NCBI RefSeq assembly: GCF_000013865.1 | Contig: NC_007950.1 | Location: 124,001-188,000 of the forward strand | DNA from: Polaromonas sp. JS666 | GTDB taxonomy: Bacteria > Pseudomonadota > Gammaproteobacteria > Burkholderiales > Burkholderiaceae_C | Reading direction: 5' to 3' | DNA length: 64,000 bases | Shown here: positions 15,658-24,438 of the stretch, piece after piece | Layout of the letters: each line of letters starts with the position of its first letter | Position numbering within the stretch: the stretch's first letter is position 1 | The notes under the pieces: model-generated | The model's database searches: none | The model's input: the letters and a program-made list of their open reading frames with translations, nothing else | Told to the model about the DNA's origin: nothing | Program-made: the position numbers and the translations under genes

Positions 15658-15936
15658 TCAGTGGTAATCGCGGTAATCAACGAGCACCGCGTCTGTGCCC
15701 TCAAAACAAAAGACTAATCGCCAGTTTCCGTTGACGGTCACTGCCCAATGCCCCTTTAAATCGCCTTTCAGCGGGTGCAAAGACCAGGCCGGGGCGGAAA
15801 GGTCTTCCGGCTTTATCGCCTGGTCAAGAGCGGCTAATTGGAGGCGCAGTTTGGGCGCATGGGCTGCTTGTATTCCAGCCTTGCTACCGCTCTCGAAAAA
15901 GCGCTGCAACCCCTTGTGTCGAAAATTCTTGATCAT
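15658..15936 (-). CDS. higB: HigB-family mRNA interferase toxin
   Basis: The start is set to the ATG at 15936 because HigB proteins begin MIKxFxHKGL and the longer frame would run through the promoter. [40 protein letters not shown] and a C-terminal VDYRDYH fit the RelE/HigB fold that cleaves mRNA on the ribosome. The length is typical. No Shine-Dalgarno lies before the ATG, which is only a few bases from the predicted transcription start, so the message may be leaderless. Confidence 0.9.
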   Translation of the reverse strand: MIKNFRHKGLQRFFESGSKAGIQAAHAPKLRLQLAALDQAIKPEDLSAPAWSLHPLKGDLKGHWAVTVNGNWRLVFCFEGTDAVLVDYRDYH

Positions 15937-15944
15937 TTTTGAGT

Positions 15945-15973
15945 ATTGTAGTGCGTAGCGCATCGGGCTACAA
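15945..15973 (-). promoter_or_regulatory. higBA promoter with inverted repeat
   Basis: On the minus strand TTGTAG (15968-15973) and TACAAT (15945-15950) are 17 bases apart. The spacer begins within a GTAGC-N7-GCTAC inverted repeat, a fitting HigA operator. The -35 box overlaps the stop of the upstream recombinase gene. The -10 box ends only 8 bases before the higB ATG. Confidence 0.75.
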
Positions 15974-16654
15974 GGTCAGAACGGCATTTGCGAACATGTC
16001 GCACAAAACATCCGGTTTAACGTCAATGTACCGCTGCGAACAATCCATGCTGGAATGCCCCAGCAGCTGCGCTACGGTATCCATGTCCCCGGTGGCGGCC
16101 AGAACCTTGCCAGCGAAAGTCCGCCGCCCAGAGTGGCTGGAGCCACCTTTGATCCCCGCCTTGGCGTACAACCGGGTTAAGTGACTCAGCGAGTCGCATG
16201 CACGGTAATCCCGGCGTTCCCCAGTCTCAAGGGTGCGACGTTTGGTGTTCTGGCTCATGCCGGTGCCGCGACTACTGTAGACCAGTGGCTGATGAGGCAA
16301 CAGCCCACGATACGTAGATGCGCCCAACTCAGTGCCAATACCACGGGCGAGCCGATAGGCCAAATAAGCGTCTAGGGCCGCAATCAGGGGTTGCGTGACC
16401 AGATACGCGCAGCGCTGTCGACAGCCCTTGGTGACCGCCTCACGCAAGCTTATTTCGGTACGCAGCTTGCCGGAGGGAAGCATCACGTCTGCGACCGTGA
16501 TCCTAGAGATTTCGGTGACTCTCAAACCGCAGTGGTGCCCAAGCATGAGCACCAGAACATCCCGCTCGGCGTAACGCGACGTGGCTTGAGTGATTTTTAC
16601 AAGTCGGGAGAACTGGCCTTGGTGGAGTGGCTGGGCGCGTTTGATTTTTGACAT
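15968..16654 (-). CDS. tyrosine recombinase
   Basis: The start at 16654 has AGAGG upstream. The protein (228 aa) lacks a long N-terminal core-binding domain and is nearly all catalytic domain: CGLRVTEI holds the first Arg, HSGRR the His-x-x-Arg, LGHSSM the second His, and SQRYIDV the nucleophilic Tyr. All catalytic residues are present, so it may be active. Such short forms resemble XerC/D-like island recombinases. It is followed by higBA, and the pair may mark an island edge, though no att repeat was identified. Confidence 0.85.
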   Translation of the reverse strand: MSKIKRAQPLHQGQFSRLVKITQATSRYAERDVLVLMLGHHCGLRVTEISRITVADVMLPSGKLRTEISLREAVTKGCRQRCAYLVTQPLIAALDAYLAYRLARGIGTELGASTYRGLLPHQPLVYSSRGTGMSQNTKRRTLETGERRDYRACDSLSHLTRLYAKAGIKGGSSHSGRRTFAGKVLAATGDMDTVAQLLGHSSMDCSQRYIDVKPDVLCDMFANAVLTL

Positions 16655-16913
16655 TTGACCTCTGTAATTCGATGCAGACATGGAAAAACAGAGAGAGCCA
16701 CTGGCAGGCTCTTTTTCGATGATAACTGGCGTGGAATGGGCTCTAAAAGGAAAGTTGGAAGACGTGGCCAGGTCGTGCAATTTCAGCGCAGCTAAAGTTG
16801 GATGGCACCGGCTTGGCCTGTCGCCGCAATATCCTTTAGACTTGAATTTGTGCTCCGGTACAAGGCTTCAACGCCAGGTCCAATTTCTGGCATGCGTCTC
16901 TAAAAAAATCTCC

Positions 16914-17825
16914 ATGCGAAAACCTCAGCGTCAGTCCAAACAGCCCACCAAAGGCGCGACCTCAACAGCGGAACAGCAACGCAGGGCTTCCTCTCCAATC
17001 GCTGCAACCGTTGGCCAGCTCATTCAGCTTTCCCTCGCTGAATTGCAGGACTTGAGGGGAGAAAGTTTTCTCATCGAAGACCCGGACAAACTGGCCAAAG
17101 GGCTGAAACTGAGTCAGCTGGGCGCTGATCTGGCACGCGCTTTTGAGCGTGGCGAGCTGGACGATCCCATGGTAGGCTGGGACACCATATCGCGCGTCGC
17201 TCACGAGTTAGGTCCACGCTATCAAGCATTGGTGGCTCGGATTCGGCAGCCAGGGCCGGAACCTACGCCCGCTGGACCGTTGCCACGACTCACGCTCAAC
17301 GGAGCGTTTGTTCAGGAATTGCTGCTGGCCGGGCCGCCAGCGCTGGGTTTGGGTGTGATCGAGGAAGGCGGCAAGCAAAGCGGTGTATTCGCTTTAAAGC
17401 TGGATGGACCTCTTCCCAACGGCGCCAGTGGTTTTCGGTTTGGTCATGCGCTGTACGGAAAGGACTGTGTTGAGGGCATCTATTTCACTTTTGAGTTCTA
17501 CGGTTTCGCTCACTACCACGCCCTTGTCGATCCGTGCTCGCCTGTCGTACGCGGCGCCATCGCAAAGATGCTGGATGCAGTGGAGCTGCAGTTTCTTGTG
17601 ATCAACACGCAAGGCCAGGCTAGCGTATTCCGCGGGTCGGACCCTTCGATGCTGCGGAATGACTGGCCAAAGATTGAAGCCGCGCGCGATGTCGATAATG
17701 CTTTCGAGCGCGCGAGTGCAGGCTTTGAGAGGCAGGCCGTGAGGAAACCTCTCTTGAATTGGGTATGCCGAAACGATGTCAGTCAACTGGACCTGTCAGA
17801 AGACCGGCTGGACTTGAACCCGTGA
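16914..17825 (+). CDS. hypothetical protein (303 aa)
   Basis: The frame is open from 16680, but the first part overlaps the 5' region of the divergent recombinase gene and reads unlike a protein, so the ATG at 16914 (MRKPQRQSK) is preferred. The ribosome site is weak. The N-terminus is basic, and the central and C-terminal parts look like an alpha/beta domain (VFALKLDGPLPNGASGFRFGHALYG...GIYFTFEFYGFAHYHALVD). I recognise no family. It converges on the Crp/Fnr gene. Confidence 0.55.
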   Translation: MRKPQRQSKQPTKGATSTAEQQRRASSPIAATVGQLIQLSLAELQDLRGESFLIEDPDKLAKGLKLSQLGADLARAFERGELDDPMVGWDTISRVAHELGPRYQALVARIRQPGPEPTPAGPLPRLTLNGAFVQELLLAGPPALGLGVIEEGGKQSGVFALKLDGPLPNGASGFRFGHALYGKDCVEGIYFTFEFYGFAHYHALVDPCSPVVRGAIAKMLDAVELQFLVINTQGQASVFRGSDPSMLRNDWPKIEAARDVDNAFERASAGFERQAVRKPLLNWVCRNDVSQLDLSEDRLDLNP

Positions 17826-17903
17826 GCTGAGCCAGATCTAAGGCGGCCTGTGGCGACTCTCGAAGGACAGTTGAAAAACCTCTGGAGTTTATATCGCGGC
17901 GGC

Positions 17904-18677
17904 TTACACCACAGAAGCCCGGTATAACTCAATCAGCAATTCATCCATCGTCGGGTTGGTATGGTGCATGGGATGCACACGCCGGGACCTGGTAAACCGC
18001 TGCCACACCCCAATCGACAACAACTCGATCCGTCCATAGCTGACGGACAACCAGCAATCGGCCGCCAGTCGCTGCAGATATTCGGAGACCAGCGTCCTGG
18101 AGACGCCGCACAGTGAGGCGATAACATTCTGTTTAACCGGGATTTCTATCCCACCATCCAGGCCGTCCGTTGGCGGGCGCTCCGAGCGGGAAGCCAGCGC
18201 CTCTGCAAATTGCGCGATGCCCATCACCACGCGCAAACAGGGGTTGCCCAGTTTCATCAACATCAGCATCTCCGTTGCCTTCTGAACCCGCCAAGCCGTC
18301 AGCTTGGCGATATACCGCGAGAACCCCGGCTCAGTATCAAAAATCTCCCACAGCAAGGCCGTTGGCATGGTGATGACCTGGGTCGGTGTCAGGCAGGAAA
18401 ATTCAAGGTACGACGGCATGCGGTTGAGGATGGGCTGCTCGCCGAACCAGGAGCCAGGCCCGTAAATCTTGATCGGGATAGACTGGGCGCCTTGGGTTGG
18501 AGCGGCGGCGGCCACCAGGCCCGACATGATGAATTGCCACGAGTCAATCTGACCGCCCTTGGTCCAAATGATGTGCTGCGCATCATAGGACTTGATTTTG
18601 AGTTTTGAGGCCACACTGCGGGCAACAGGCTCGGGAATCCCGGCCCGGCGCAGTGTTTGGACGGCATAGTTTGACAA
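17904..18677 (-). CDS. Crp/Fnr-family transcription regulator
   Basis: An N-terminal cyclic-nucleotide-binding-like beta-roll (about residues 30-130, with IYGPGSWFGEQPILNRMPS) is followed by a dimer helix (FSRYIAKLTAWRVQKATEMLM) and a Crp-type winged helix (VKQNVIASLCGVSRTLVSEYLQRLAADCWLSVSYGRIELL). It lacks the N-terminal Cys cluster of Fnr, so an iron-sulfur sensor is unlikely. The ligand is unknown. It is a single leftward gene, and no target site was identified. Confidence 0.85.
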   Translation of the reverse strand: MSNYAVQTLRRAGIPEPVARSVASKLKIKSYDAQHIIWTKGGQIDSWQFIMSGLVAAAAPTQGAQSIPIKIYGPGSWFGEQPILNRMPSYLEFSCLTPTQVITMPTALLWEIFDTEPGFSRYIAKLTAWRVQKATEMLMLMKLGNPCLRVVMGIAQFAEALASRSERPPTDGLDGGIEIPVKQNVIASLCGVSRTLVSEYLQRLAADCWLSVSYGRIELLSIGVWQRFTRSRRVHPMHHTNPTMDELLIELYRASVV

Positions 18678-18779
18678 GCAACTCCTCTAAACGACCCGAC
18701 ATGCCCCCTCGATCAACATCTTGATGTTAGCGCTGCAACACCTTGTAATGCGGGAACGCACTGCTCTTGCTGTGGTTAT

Positions 18780-19680
18780 TCAGTTACCAAAAGCCGCCTC
18801 GACCGCTGCTGCCCGTCGCGACAGTTCGCCCTGGTAGTACACCGCCGTGGTCTTGGCGTCGGCGTGCCCCAGGTTTTCCTGCAGGATGTCGATGGCCCCG
18901 CCCGCCTCCACGAAGCGGACCGCGTGGGTATGCCTCAGCCAGTGCAAGGTCGCCGCCCAGACCCACTGCTGCACATCTTGGGGCAGGCCGGACGCATTAA
19001 GCGCCCGGCGGACCAACGACTGGAACGAGCGCAGAAACACCCGGTAAGACACCGGCGCGCGGGGATCAAGCGTCGAGGCCACCAGCGGCACCGCTTGCGC
19101 TCTTGGTTCCCACGCACCAGGCCGCGGGCCGCCAGGTAGGCATCCAGCGCCGCCAGGGCCACCCCCGGCACGGGCACCAGCCTGGCCTTGCCCCCCTTGC
19201 CCACCACCGACAACACCACCCCGCTCTCGCCGGCATCGGCCAGATGCCCCAGCTGGGCCGCAATCAATTCCGCGGGGCGCAGCCCGGTGGCCAGCGCGAA
19301 GCGCAGGACAAACAGCATCCGCACGGCCGAAGGCTGGGGCCCGGCGCCCACCAGGTAGTCGATGATCGCATCCCACGCCACGCGCGGGATGGAGCGCGAC
19401 GTCGGCAGCACCAGCGGTGCATCGTCCAGCCGGCGTGACACCAGCACCCAGGGGTTCGAAGCCAGATAGCCCGCGTTGACCAGCCAGGCGAACATGGACT
19501 GCAATGTGCTCAAGCTTAATTTCTGCGCGGCGAGGGACAGCTGGCCGCGAAAAGGCGCCCACCCCAAGGCAAAGGGCTGCGCCCGGCGCCGGCTGATCCA
19601 GCGCAGCGTAACCGGTAACCCTGCGGCGTTCTTCCTGCGGCGACCATCTGTTTCGACAATGCACGCATCGTCAACAGATG
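18780..19680 (-). pseudogene. tyrosine recombinase broken by one frameshift
   Basis: Two overlapping frames together encode a recombinase. The upstream one has ATGLRPAELI with the first Arg and a conserved VVGKGGKARLVPVP segment. The downstream one has LHWLRHTHAVRF (His-x-x-Arg), ENLGHADAKTTAVYYQGE (Gly-His and Tyr). The frame changes near 19100, in a GCGCAAGCGG stretch. The N-terminal part before about 19680 is missing or unreadable and is overlapped by an unrelated rightward frame. It is probably a decayed integrase; a sequencing error at one base is the alternative for the frameshift, but not for the short N-terminus. Confidence 0.75.
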
Positions 19681-19887
19681 TGGAGCAACAGCGGTATGAA
19701 GGCAAACAGAAGGCGGCGGCCGAACGAGCAGGGCTGGATCGAGGTGATGCGGCGCTTTGATGGTGCAGGCACGACGGCTGTGGAAGCAACACTTCGCCGA
19801 GCAACCGCTGCGCTCGGACTTGCACCGAGCCGGCGCGTAGACAACGGGCCACCTCGTAACCTACCGGCGGCGTTGGACAATCGTCCC

Positions 19888-20388
19888 ATGACATCGATCT
19901 CAAGCCAAATTCTCGTGGAAGCCGTGCTGCGCTTCGATCGCATGACCTTCCAGGATCGCGAGCGGCTGGCCGAAGAAATCCACGCCCGACAGCCAAACCT
20001 GTTCTTTTCGGTGCTCGTCCTTCAGCGATATGGAGCCACCCTTGAGCAAATCGAAGTGGTGCTGAACCTGCTACTCGTCTTCTACGAGGCGATGAAGATC
20101 AGCGGGAGAGCCTGGCCGATCATCTCCGAAGACGTTCAGGAACGGTGCCTCAGACGCATTTCCGCGCGCGTGCGCTTCATTGAAGGCATGACCCAACAGC
20201 AGCAAGTGCAAGCCACTTCGGCCGCCATCGCCGATCATCCCGAGCAGCAGCTGCTGGCATTCGTCTTTGGCAAGTTCAAGGAGCACCACCTGCTCGGCAT
20301 CGAAACCGAGACGCAAAAGATGCTGATGTTGGCTGCGTTGAACTTGGTCGAGTGCATCGCGGAAACAGCGCCGAGAACAACAAAGTGA
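19888..20388 (+). CDS. hypothetical protein (166 aa)
   Basis: The frame opens at 19678 but the coding character is convincing only from the Met at 19888 (MTSISSQILVEAVLRFDRMTFQDRERLAEEI). The product is soluble and all-helical by composition, with an acidic/basic mix and no Cys motif. No family is recognised. It diverges from the broken recombinase; the earlier start would overlap its 5' end. Confidence 0.5.
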   Translation: MTSISSQILVEAVLRFDRMTFQDRERLAEEIHARQPNLFFSVLVLQRYGATLEQIEVVLNLLLVFYEAMKISGRAWPIISEDVQERCLRRISARVRFIEGMTQQQQVQATSAAIADHPEQQLLAFVFGKFKEHHLLGIETETQKMLMLAALNLVECIAETAPRTTK

Positions 20389-20650
20389 AACCGCCGACAT
20401 CACCGAGAGCATGTCCTTCGTGGCCTGGCCGACACGCACGCACCGATACCGTACATCCTTCACATAATCAATGACGCCGTCGGCTTACCGCTTACGGGGG
20501 AATGAAGCGCCCACCAGGTGCGCGCACGGTGATTTTCCCCTTGCTTTGCCGCTTCAATCCGGGCAAATAAGCTCGAATCCGCCTTTTCCCCTCGCCCTTC
20601 ATGCTCCCCGGCCCCGGCCGGCAGCGCGCAGGTCCATTTTTCAGGCTATT

Positions 20651-20843
20651 TTTCATTTACAACATTCGTCTTCGTCAATCGAGACCGCGCCCCCTCCTCC
20701 TTGGTGACTCTTCGAGCGCCGCGAGGCGCGTCCCGCTTGAGCTGGGGCCGAGGGGATGCGAGGAGAGCGAAAGGGGACGGTCGATCAAGACGGGGGGTAG
20801 GAAATAGCGCGGACGGATGAACGGCGGTTTGTTGTAAATGAAA
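20651..20843. repeat. 193-bp segment bounded by perfect 14-bp inverted repeats
   Basis: TTTCATTTACAACA at 20651-20664 is matched by its reverse complement at 20830-20843. The ends are AT-rich, whereas the inside is strongly GC-rich with purine and pyrimidine tracts and a GCGCC-GCGA-GGCGC hairpin. No open frame fills it. It could be a MITE-like element or a folded RNA. No clear target duplication is seen. The flanks (20389-20650 and 20844-21011) also lack a supported gene. Confidence 0.6.
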
Positions 20844-21011
20844 TTCTCTCGCTGACAATGGAGGATTGCGGCCGCGCGGGCCGTAGCAGTCGATTCAGGC
20901 TGGTGGTTGCCGGCGCCGAGGGACCGGGGCTTGTCGCTCCCTTCCAAGGCGTAGCTTTCTCGGAGAAATCGCGTACTGTTGCGGTTAAATATGCGCTCAA
21001 CGGAGGTAAGA

Positions 21012-21293
21012 ATGTTCAGGATGCAGGTGTGGAACGAAGGCTCCAGGGTCTACCAGGACGTGCGGGTGCGCGGCGACCATCTCGGAGCGCAGGGCTTCGA
21101 CGTGGCGCAGCCGGGCGTGCCTGCCACCGAATACGACAGTCCGCATGCGCTGCAGAGAGACAAGGATGACCTGCAGGACGAGAAACATGTTTTCTGCGGC
21201 ATTGATACCAGCAGTGGCAAGCGCTTCTTTGACAACGCGGACTTCCCGCCGCAATGGGAAACCGAGGAAGGTGGGAGTCATGAAAACGCCTAA
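21012..21293 (+). CDS. hypothetical protein (93 aa), coupled to next gene
   Basis: GGAGG lies 6 bases before the ATG at 21012. The product is acidic with many aromatic residues (MFRMQVWNEGSRVYQDVRVRG) and no Cys motif beyond VFCGID. It overlaps the next gene by 14 bases, so the two are coupled. No family is recognised. Confidence 0.6.
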   Translation: MFRMQVWNEGSRVYQDVRVRGDHLGAQGFDVAQPGVPATEYDSPHALQRDKDDLQDEKHVFCGIDTSSGKRFFDNADFPPQWETEEGGSHENA

Positions 21294-22380
21294 TGTGACG
21301 TACCGGGTGCCGGCCGACGGGTTGGCCGAACGCATCGCCGGGTGCGTGCCCAAGGAAAAGCACCATGACCTGGGCAAGGTGATCCGCGCGGAGCATGGAC
21401 TGGGCGCGGCAAAGCTCGTGCTGACTGAGGCCGGTTCTACAAGAGCGCGGGAGCGTGTCATAACCGCCGCCGGCGACCACATTGCGAACGACTACGAGTC
21501 GTGGTTGCACACCGAGTTGGCCAAGGACGGGGGCAATGCCGCCGAGACGATACGCCGCCTGGCCCCGCTGGGCTACTTGCTCACAGCATGCCAACTGACA
21601 GTTTTGAGTTTCGTTCACGACAGAGGCGGCGCCCATCAGGACAATTTCGTGCAGCTCACTGTTTGGCAGGAAGATGAATTCCTGGACCGGCCCGCCTTTG
21701 ACGCAAAGCCGTGGTTTTCGGTTCGCGACCACTATGACCTGCAATCGGCCGCGGGCCCGCACTTCTCGGGCGAGGCTCGCGCTCGGGTCCGGCCAAGTTC
21801 GTACAGCCTGAGGGAAGTTATAGACATGAAGCTCTTCATGGCAGAACTGGACGCCGTCGAAGCCGACCAGCGCGCCGTGGCCAGCCGCAGGCGGTTCGAG
21901 CTCACCGACGGCCGTACAGGTGAGACCGAAATCAAAACCTATGCCGAAATGAGCCCGGGTTTTGATCGCTATCCGTCGAAGGAACGACGGCTGTTCAATG
22001 ACTGGACCGTTTCCAGTGCCGGCCGCAGCGGAGCCAGGCTCTGCGACCACTGGGTGATGAAGACCTGGGACAGATCCGGCGTCAAGCACAATCCGCACGG
22101 CGACCGCTCAATCGGAATTACACCCAGCTGGACCTTTTCGTCCAAATTGGCCGAGATCAAGTCGGTAAAGAGCGTGTACGCCTTGCTCGGGAAACTGGAG
22201 ACGCTGGACCGCCGTGTGAAGGTCCCGTTCGGCTGGTACTTCTTCATGCTGCATGGCAACCGCGTTCGAGACTGGGTCGGGAGTGAAATTCTCACGGCGG
22301 CGGAGTCTGGGCTCGTCGTCTTGCCGGAGCATGACTACCGCGTGCTCAAGGCCTGGTCAGAGATGCCGTATGGCTTTTAG
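21280..22380 (+). CDS. hypothetical protein (366 aa)
   Basis: The start at 21280 has GGGAG upstream and lies inside the end of the preceding gene. The protein has a basic N-terminal segment, a region GYLLTACQLTVLSFVHDRGGAHQDNFVQLTVWQEDEF and a C-terminal half rich in Trp and Lys. There is no signal peptide. No family is recognised, and its only context is the small coupled gene before it. Confidence 0.65.
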   Translation: MKTPNVTYRVPADGLAERIAGCVPKEKHHDLGKVIRAEHGLGAAKLVLTEAGSTRARERVITAAGDHIANDYESWLHTELAKDGGNAAETIRRLAPLGYLLTACQLTVLSFVHDRGGAHQDNFVQLTVWQEDEFLDRPAFDAKPWFSVRDHYDLQSAAGPHFSGEARARVRPSSYSLREVIDMKLFMAELDAVEADQRAVASRRRFELTDGRTGETEIKTYAEMSPGFDRYPSKERRLFNDWTVSSAGRSGARLCDHWVMKTWDRSGVKHNPHGDRSIGITPSWTFSSKLAEIKSVKSVYALLGKLETLDRRVKVPFGWYFFMLHGNRVRDWVGSEILTAAESGLVVLPEHDYRVLKAWSEMPYGF

Positions 22381-22441
22381 CCCCTTGAGCGAATCAAAAG
22401 CACCCACCATCCAGCAGCAACATCAAAAACACGGGAGTGAC

Positions 22442-22546
22442 ATGAATTCATCCACTAAAAACAACAACTTTCGCAACCAGATCCATGTGGGGCATGCCGG
22501 GCCCAAGGGCAGCTTTGGCGAAACTTTTGGGTCGGCAAACGCCTGA
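22442..22546 (+). CDS. possible small ORF (34 aa)
   Basis: GGGAG precedes the ATG at 4-5 bases. The product (MNSSTKNNNFRNQIHVGH... rich in Asn, Ser and Gly) is short and low in complexity. It follows the 366-aa gene in the same direction. Only the ribosome site and position support it. Confidence 0.3.
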   Translation: MNSSTKNNNFRNQIHVGHAGPKGSFGETFGSANA

Positions 22547-22588
22547 TTTTGAGTGGGGGCTGGTTAGCTAACTTTACTTTGTTGGGGG

Positions 22589-22888
22589 TTGGGCAGATTT
22601 AGCCATCTTCGCGCTCTGTCCACGGCGCGCTACACGGTTGAATGCGTCTCAGATGTCGGACAAACGAATGGAAGCCTTCGCCGGCGGAAGTTCTCTGATC
22701 CCCTCTACCTGACACCAGACGGACTGTTGCGCGGCTTTCCCGAGAGCGACCCCGAACTTTTCGCGGATATGGATCTGGCCTTGGCAGCACTGCGCCTATC
22801 CGTTGTCGATGGGGAATGGGAGGTTCGCCGACGACGCTTGCCATCGAGCTGGCAGGAAAGCGATATCTCCGATGGGTTCGCGAGGTGA
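22589..22888 (+). CDS. possible small hypothetical protein (99 aa)
   Basis: The frame contains a credible segment (SDPLYLTPDGLLRGFPESDPELFADMDLALAALRL) but a poor start. It overlaps by 73 bases the next frame at 22816, which also looks coding. A frameshift joining both is possible. No family is recognised. Confidence 0.35.
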   Translation: MGRFSHLRALSTARYTVECVSDVGQTNGSLRRRKFSDPLYLTPDGLLRGFPESDPELFADMDLALAALRLSVVDGEWEVRRRRLPSSWQESDISDGFAR

Positions 22889-23031
22889 AAGGCAAGCATT
22901 ACCAAGAGCCGCGCCGAACTCCGGAGGAGCTCGCCGCCATATTCGCCCAGGGCGGCCTCCCAGCCCTAATGAAGCTCTACAGCAAAGCGCACGCGTTCAA
23001 AATCGCCACGCGGCTGCAGGCGCAGCCCTGA
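22816..23031 (+). CDS. possible small hypothetical protein (71 aa)
   Basis: The frame gives a basic product (GKRYLRWVREVKGKHYQEPRRTPEELAAIFAQGG) that reads like a real small domain. Its start overlaps the previous frame, so the pair may be one gene with a frameshift. No family is recognised. Confidence 0.4.
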   Translation: MGGSPTTLAIELAGKRYLRWVREVKGKHYQEPRRTPEELAAIFAQGGLPALMKLYSKAHAFKIATRLQAQP

Positions 23032-23130
23032 GACTTACTTGAAGTTTTTGGGTTCTGTTCTAAGGTGATCTAAAGGGGTCGCGGTTGGCCCCCCGGCACA
23101 TGCCCAGGTCTGGTGGGCAAAGCGATCACT

Positions 23131-24357
23131 ATGAATTTTCAGCAAGCGGACCTTTTTGAACCCATTCGAGCAGCTTACGAAGCCGGTGGAACCCTGTCGA
23201 ATGCCGATCTGTATAAGCGGCTAGCTACGGATGATGTCATCCCGGAAGGAGCTTTGCTTGAGCGTATCCCTGTTGGGAAAGCTGGCGACTTGCACAATCC
23301 GATGCTGCGTAAAATTCGTTGGGCCCAACAGTCGCTCCGCCGATTGGGACTGCTGGAAAAGGTCCCTGGAGAACGCGGGGTATGGCGCTCAACAAAAGAA
23401 TCGCGCGGCGACCTCACTCCAGCACCGCCCCGCGCGATTCTTCTGGGCTTTTCCACCAAGTTGGGCCTGGCACTGTGGGGGGATTGCAAGGATGTGTTTT
23501 CGCAGATCACAGAACCGGTTCACTGCGTGATCACGAGTCCGCCTTACCCCATCGCCAAAGGACGCGCCTACGGCGCAGTTAGCGAGGTCGAATACGTTGA
23601 CTTCATCTGCCACGCTCTGGAGCCAGTAGTTCGGCGGCTGGCGGCCGGGGCGTGCGTCGCTCTCAACCTAACAAATGATGTTTTTCTCAAAGGTACCCCG
23701 CTGAGGTCGATGTTCAAGGAACGTCTAGTGCTGGCCGTGCATTCGAGACTCGGTCTAAATAAATTGGAAGAGGCTTGCTGGGTGGATTCGACCAAGGCCC
23801 CGGGTCCTATCGCATGGGCAAGCAAAGAGCGTTTCCTGCTGCACACCGGCTATGAGCCCATCTTGATCTTCACAAACTCAGACAAGCCCCTTTTCGCGAA
23901 CAATCAGCGCGTGCTGCTTCCGCACTCGGCGCAGCACCTCAAGCTGATCGCTAAAGGCGGAGAAGCCCGCACAGGCAGCTATGGGGACGGTGCGAATCGC
24001 ATCCGGCCAGGAGCATTCTCTCGCCCCACAGCAGGCAAGATACCGACCAACGTCCTTTCATTTCCCCACCGGTGCCGGAGTCAGGACGAAGTCCGAAAGT
24101 TCGTCAACCGCGAGGGCTTGCCGAACCATGGGGCGACCTTCCCTCTTGCACTGGCAAAATTCCTCGTCGAATACCTGTCAGAAGCTGGTCAATTGGTCGT
24201 TGATCCGTTTTCAGGATGGTTCACTACTGCTTTGGCAGCGGAGCTAACTGGCCGACGCTGGATCGGTTGCGAGAAAATGCTGCAATACATCGAGGGCGCG
24301 CGCCGGCGCTTCTTTGACTGTGACGGCTACCTTGAAGACTACCTGCTCGCAGCATGA
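23131..24357 (+). CDS. beta-class DNA methyltransferase
   Basis: Residues about 1-90 look like a winged-helix targeting domain (LFEPIRAAYEAGGTLSNADLYKRL). Catalytic motif IV is CVITSPPYPIA, and the S-adenosylmethionine motif (LVVDPFSGWFTTALAAELTGRRWIGCE) lies after it, the order of beta-class N4-cytosine or N6-adenine enzymes. No restriction gene is adjacent, so it is probably a solitary methylase, or its partner is the unidentified gene two positions downstream. An in-frame GTG at 23113 is an alternative start; neither has a strong ribosome site. Confidence 0.85.
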   Translation: MNFQQADLFEPIRAAYEAGGTLSNADLYKRLATDDVIPEGALLERIPVGKAGDLHNPMLRKIRWAQQSLRRLGLLEKVPGERGVWRSTKESRGDLTPAPPRAILLGFSTKLGLALWGDCKDVFSQITEPVHCVITSPPYPIAKGRAYGAVSEVEYVDFICHALEPVVRRLAAGACVALNLTNDVFLKGTPLRSMFKERLVLAVHSRLGLNKLEEACWVDSTKAPGPIAWASKERFLLHTGYEPILIFTNSDKPLFANNQRVLLPHSAQHLKLIAKGGEARTGSYGDGANRIRPGAFSRPTAGKIPTNVLSFPHRCRSQDEVRKFVNREGLPNHGATFPLALAKFLVEYLSEAGQLVVDPFSGWFTTALAAELTGRRWIGCEKMLQYIEGARRRFFDCDGYLEDYLLAA

Positions 24358-24438
24358 CGGTGGAACTTGAAAAAAATGGCAGCGTGTGCATGATCTGCTT
24401 TGTCCCCAAACGCCTCAATCATTGCGCAAAGGCAACCC

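Noticed and set aside
20651..20843. Retron msr-msd reading of the inverted-repeat segment
   Set aside because: No reverse transcriptase lies next to it, and the intron-encoded enzymes 7 kb away are of the group II type.
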